Below the pieces are notes generated by a model. That model searched no databases and was not told the origin of the DNA. It worked only from the letters and a program-made list of their open reading frames with translations. The position numbers and the translations under genes were made by a program. Shown here one piece after another: positions 61,954-64,000 of a stretch of 64,000 nt of DNA; the first letter of the stretch is position 1, and each line of letters starts with the position of its first letter. This DNA comes from Nocardioides sp. GY 10113 (GTDB lineage: Bacteria > Actinomycetota > Actinomycetes > Propionibacteriales > Nocardioidaceae): contig NZ_STGK01000001.1 in NCBI RefSeq assembly GCF_004919105.1, positions 434,001-498,000 of the forward strand, read 5' to 3'.

Positions 61954-62028
61954 CCACCCCTGGTGGCTTTCCCCCATGATGAGTCGCGCCCGTGAACCCG
62001 GGCTCGAAGCATCGGGAAGGACACGCGG

Positions 62029-62101
62029 AGGGCACTAGCTCAACTGGCAGAGCATCGGTCTCCAAAACCGAAGGTTGGGGGTTCAAGTCCCTCGTGCCCT
62101 G
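62029..62101 (+). tRNA. tRNA-Trp (CCA)
   Basis: Acceptor AGGGCAC (62029-62035) pairs with GTGCCCT (62094-62100), discriminator G. Anticodon stem TCGGT/ACCGA, loop CTCCAAA, anticodon CCA. T arm GGGGGTTCAAGTCCCTC. No 3' CCA encoded. The tRNA-Trp to secE-nusG order is shared with mycobacteria and streptomycetes. Confidence 0.97.
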
Positions 62102-62160
62102 CAAAACTGACAACGAAGGCAAACGGCTCACATGTCGTGACGCATGGAGAGGGTGAGGAC

Positions 62161-62424
62161 GTGTCGGACACGCCTGCAGTCCACGGCCAGAAGGATGGCC
62201 GGTCGGGCAGCAACCACCCCGAGAAGCGCACCGGCCCGGTGACGTTCTACCGCCAGGTGGTCGCCGAGCTGCGCAAGGTGGTCTACCCCACCCGTGACCA
62301 GCTGGTCACGTACTTCCTGGTGGTCGTCACCTTCGTGCTGGTGATGATCGCGCTCGTCTCGCTGCTCGACCTGGGTCTGGGCAAGCTGGCGTTCGCGGTG
62401 TTCACCGGCGCCGACGACATCTGA
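62161..62424 (+). CDS. secE: Preprotein translocase subunit SecE
   Basis: A small essential subunit of SecYEG, 87 residues. The amphipathic surface helix and its hinge are in [20 protein letters not shown]; one transmembrane helix follows (about residues 47-70). GTG 62161 is chosen (preceded by GGTGAGGAC) over GTG 62137. The family signature V(V/I)WPTR is VVYPTR here. Confidence 0.93.
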   Translation: MSDTPAVHGQKDGRSGSNHPEKRTGPVTFYRQVVAELRKVVYPTRDQLVTYFLVVVTFVLVMIALVSLLDLGLGKLAFAVFTGADDI

Positions 62425-62480
62425 TCGGCGATGCTGACCAGCGCAGTCGTGACCAATTCCCGCAAGTGATGGAGCAACAC

Positions 62481-63284
62481 GTGTCGGACCAGTACGACCC
62501 GGAGATCGACGGCGACGAGGCTGTCGCTACCGAGGAGACGGGTACCGAGGACGTCGTCGAGGCGGCTGACGAGGCGACCCTGGACGAGACCGAGGGCCTG
62601 GACGAGGCCGACTCTGACGAGGACGGCGCGGACGAGGACGGCGCGGACGAGGTCGACGGCGACGACGACCCGCTCGAGCAGTTCCGCCGCGACCTGTGGC
62701 TCAAGCCGGGCGAGTGGTACGTCGTGCACACGTACTCCGGCATGGAGAACCGGGTCAAGCAGAACCTGGAGAACCGGATCCACTCCCTCAATATGGAGGA
62801 CTACATCTACGAGGTGGTCGTCCCTGAGGAGGAGGTTGCGCAGATCAAGAACGGTCAGCGCAAGATGGTCAAGCAGCGTCGCTACGCCAGCTACCTGCTG
62901 GTCCGCATGGACCTGACCGACGAGTCCTGGTCGGCCGTGCGCAACACCCCGTCGGTGACCGGCTTCGTCGGCCACAGCCACCAGCCGGTGCCGCTGACCA
63001 TCGACGAGGTCGTCAACTGGCTGCGCCCGACGCTGGAGGCCGCGGCCCCGGTCGAGGCCGCGTCGGCGACCGCGGAGACGCCCGCCGCCGCCGCGAAGAA
63101 GCCGATCGAGGTCATGGACTTCGCCGTCTCGGACTCCGTGATGGTGGTCGACGGCCCGTTCGCCACGCTGCACGCGACCATCACCGAGATCAACGCCGAG
63201 GCCCAGCGGGTCAAGGCGCTGGTCGAGATCTTCGGCCGCGAGACCCCGGTGGAGCTGAGCTTCAGCCAGATCCAGCGCGTCTGA
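62481..63284 (+). CDS. nusG: Transcription termination/antitermination factor NusG
   Basis: A 267-residue NusG. The first ~70 residues are strongly acidic (Asp/Glu repeats such as [20 protein letters not shown]), then the NGN domain ([43 protein letters not shown]), an Ala/Glu linker (about residues 185-208), and the KOW domain ([20 protein letters not shown], then [16 protein letters not shown] end). GTG 62481 is chosen because GGAG sits 7 nt upstream; GTG 62466 and ATG 62469 are in frame. Followed by a strong terminator-like hairpin. Confidence 0.93.
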   Translation: MSDQYDPEIDGDEAVATEETGTEDVVEAADEATLDETEGLDEADSDEDGADEDGADEVDGDDDPLEQFRRDLWLKPGEWYVVHTYSGMENRVKQNLENRIHSLNMEDYIYEVVVPEEEVAQIKNGQRKMVKQRRYASYLLVRMDLTDESWSAVRNTPSVTGFVGHSHQPVPLTIDEVVNWLRPTLEAAAPVEAASATAETPAAAAKKPIEVMDFAVSDSVMVVDGPFATLHATITEINAEAQRVKALVEIFGRETPVELSFSQIQRV

Positions 63285-63305
63285 CGCCGTGCCGATCCTC
63301 CGACG

Positions 63306-63340
63306 CGGGTCGGCAGTCCCTCGGGGCTGTCGGCCCGTTT
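63306..63340 (+). terminator. Terminator after nusG
   Basis: CGGGTCGGCAGTCC (63306-63319) pairs with GGCTGTCGGCCCG-type sequence at 63324-63337 using G-T pairs, then TTTCG. The GTCGGCAG core resembles palindrome family A. Confidence 0.7.
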
Positions 63341-63484
63341 CGCTTGCCCGCACCGCTCGTCGCCGATTCGCCGTACGGGCCGATCGCGAGGAGAATGTCC
63401 GGGTTGCCCCGAGTCAGTGGGGGCGACGAAGGTGGCAGAGGGCGCAGGTCCTCGTCATGACCACGAGAAGAAAGAGAACTGAGC

Positions 63485-63916
63485 ATGCCTCCCAAGAAGA
63501 AGATCGCAGCACTCGTCAAGGTGCAGCTGCAGGCCGGTGCCGCCACCCCGGCTCCGCCGGTCGGTACCGCCCTCGGTCCGCACGGCGTCAACATCATGGA
63601 GTTCTGCAAGGCGTACAACGCCCAGACGGAGTCCATGCGCGGCAACGTGATCCCGGTCGAGATCACCATCTACGAAGACCGCTCCTTCACCTTCATCACG
63701 AAGACCCCGCCGGCCGCTGAGCTGATCAAGAAGGCCGCCGGTCTGAAGAAGGGCTCGGGCGTCCCGCACAAGGAGAAGGTCGGCAAGCTGACCAAGGACC
63801 AGGTGCGCGAGATCGCCACGACCAAGATGCCTGACCTGAACGCCAACGACATCGACGCCGCCATGAAGATCGTGGAGGGCACCGCCCGCTCCATGGGCGT
63901 CACCGTCGAGGCCTGA
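63485..63916 (+). CDS. rplK: 50S ribosomal protein L11
   Basis: A 143-residue ribosomal protein of the GTPase centre. The N-terminal [24 protein letters not shown] loop appears as [20 protein letters not shown], and the rRNA-binding C-terminal domain has [20 protein letters not shown] and the terminal [14 protein letters not shown] 63485 with AAGAAAGAGAAC upstream. First gene of the rplK-rplA pair. Confidence 0.97.
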   Translation: MPPKKKIAALVKVQLQAGAATPAPPVGTALGPHGVNIMEFCKAYNAQTESMRGNVIPVEITIYEDRSFTFITKTPPAAELIKKAAGLKKGSGVPHKEKVGKLTKDQVREIATTKMPDLNANDIDAAMKIVEGTARSMGVTVEA

Positions 63917-63981
63917 CCCACTGTGGGAGAGCCGCGCTGGCTCGTTAACCACATCTCCTGATCTACACCTAAGGACCACTC

Positions 63982-64000
63982 ATGCAGCGCAGCAAGACCT
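63982..64000 (+). CDS. rplA: 50S ribosomal protein L1, 5' end (partial)
   Basis: Only MQRSKT is present before the window ends. AAGGA lies 8 nt upstream of ATG 63982. The position directly after rplK and the MQRSKTY-type actinobacterial L1 N terminus identify it. Confidence 0.85.

Overview
The window is high-GC, densely packed DNA from an actinobacterium, most likely Nocardioides or a close relative in the Nocardioidaceae. The evidence is the strong G/C third-position bias, the menaquinone genes, a KorAB-type 2-oxoacid:ferredoxin oxidoreductase, an MptB-type mannosyltransferase, an F420/DDN-family protein, DUF4229 and DUF4190 proteins, and the mycobacterial-style order rpmG / hadA-hadB / tRNA-Trp / secE / nusG / rplK / rplA. 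The genus is inferred; no 16S gene or species marker is present.

Layout. 1-4105: System II cytochrome c maturation operon (TlpA/ResA, CcdA, ResB, CcsB), each gene overlapping the next. 4188-13619: menaquinone genes menA (minus strand), menE-menC-menD and menG, interspersed with a DUF4229 protein, a Na+/H+ antiporter carrying a UBP-type zinc finger, and a metallo-beta-lactamase-fold hydrolase. 13895-30749: complete 14-gene nuoA-N operon for respiratory complex I, ending in an overlapping polyprenyl diphosphate synthase gene that probably makes the menaquinone side chain. 30792-34876: RarD permease, then korA-korB. 35219-38904: sulfate ABC transporter operon (binding lipoprotein, CysT, CysW, CysA) behind a palindrome-rich promoter. 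39009-41386: SRPBCC protein, lipoprotein, 55-residue CxxC protein, YajQ and tRNA-Tyr. 41387-43365: a small accessory patch beside tRNA-Tyr with long inverted repeats, a Phd/RelE toxin-antitoxin pair, a two-helix membrane protein and the wreck of a GMC oxidoreductase gene. 43366-56774: BBE-type FAD oxidoreductase with a divergent LuxR regulator, DDN-family protein, membrane protein, MptB, GT4 glycosyltransferase, YdeP-type molybdoenzyme, pirin, 3-methyladenine glycosylase, LrgA-LrgB and amidase. 56893-64000: tRNA-Thr, tRNA-Met, rpmG, lipoprotein, hadA-hadB-murB, adenosine deaminase/DUF4190, tRNA-Trp, secE, nusG, rplK and the start of rplA.

How it fits together. The first half is largely an aerobic respiratory-chain region: cytochrome c assembly, menaquinone ring synthesis, prenyl-chain synthesis and the NADH dehydrogenase that reduces menaquinone. 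korAB may feed reduced ferredoxin and succinyl-CoA into the same metabolism.

The non-coding DNA is the most distinctive part. At least twelve genes have a TAnnnT hexamer 6-8 nt before the start codon, as expected for leaderless transcripts. Two families of related palindromes recur, mostly at convergent gene ends. The korA promoter overlaps an exact TnnAACnnGTTnnA (KstR-type) site. A 26-bp perfect palindrome and a 12-bp palindrome sitting exactly between the -35 and -10 boxes lie between korA and the sulfate operon. No CRISPR array, insertion sequence or prophage was seen, and I found no clearly new multi-gene system.
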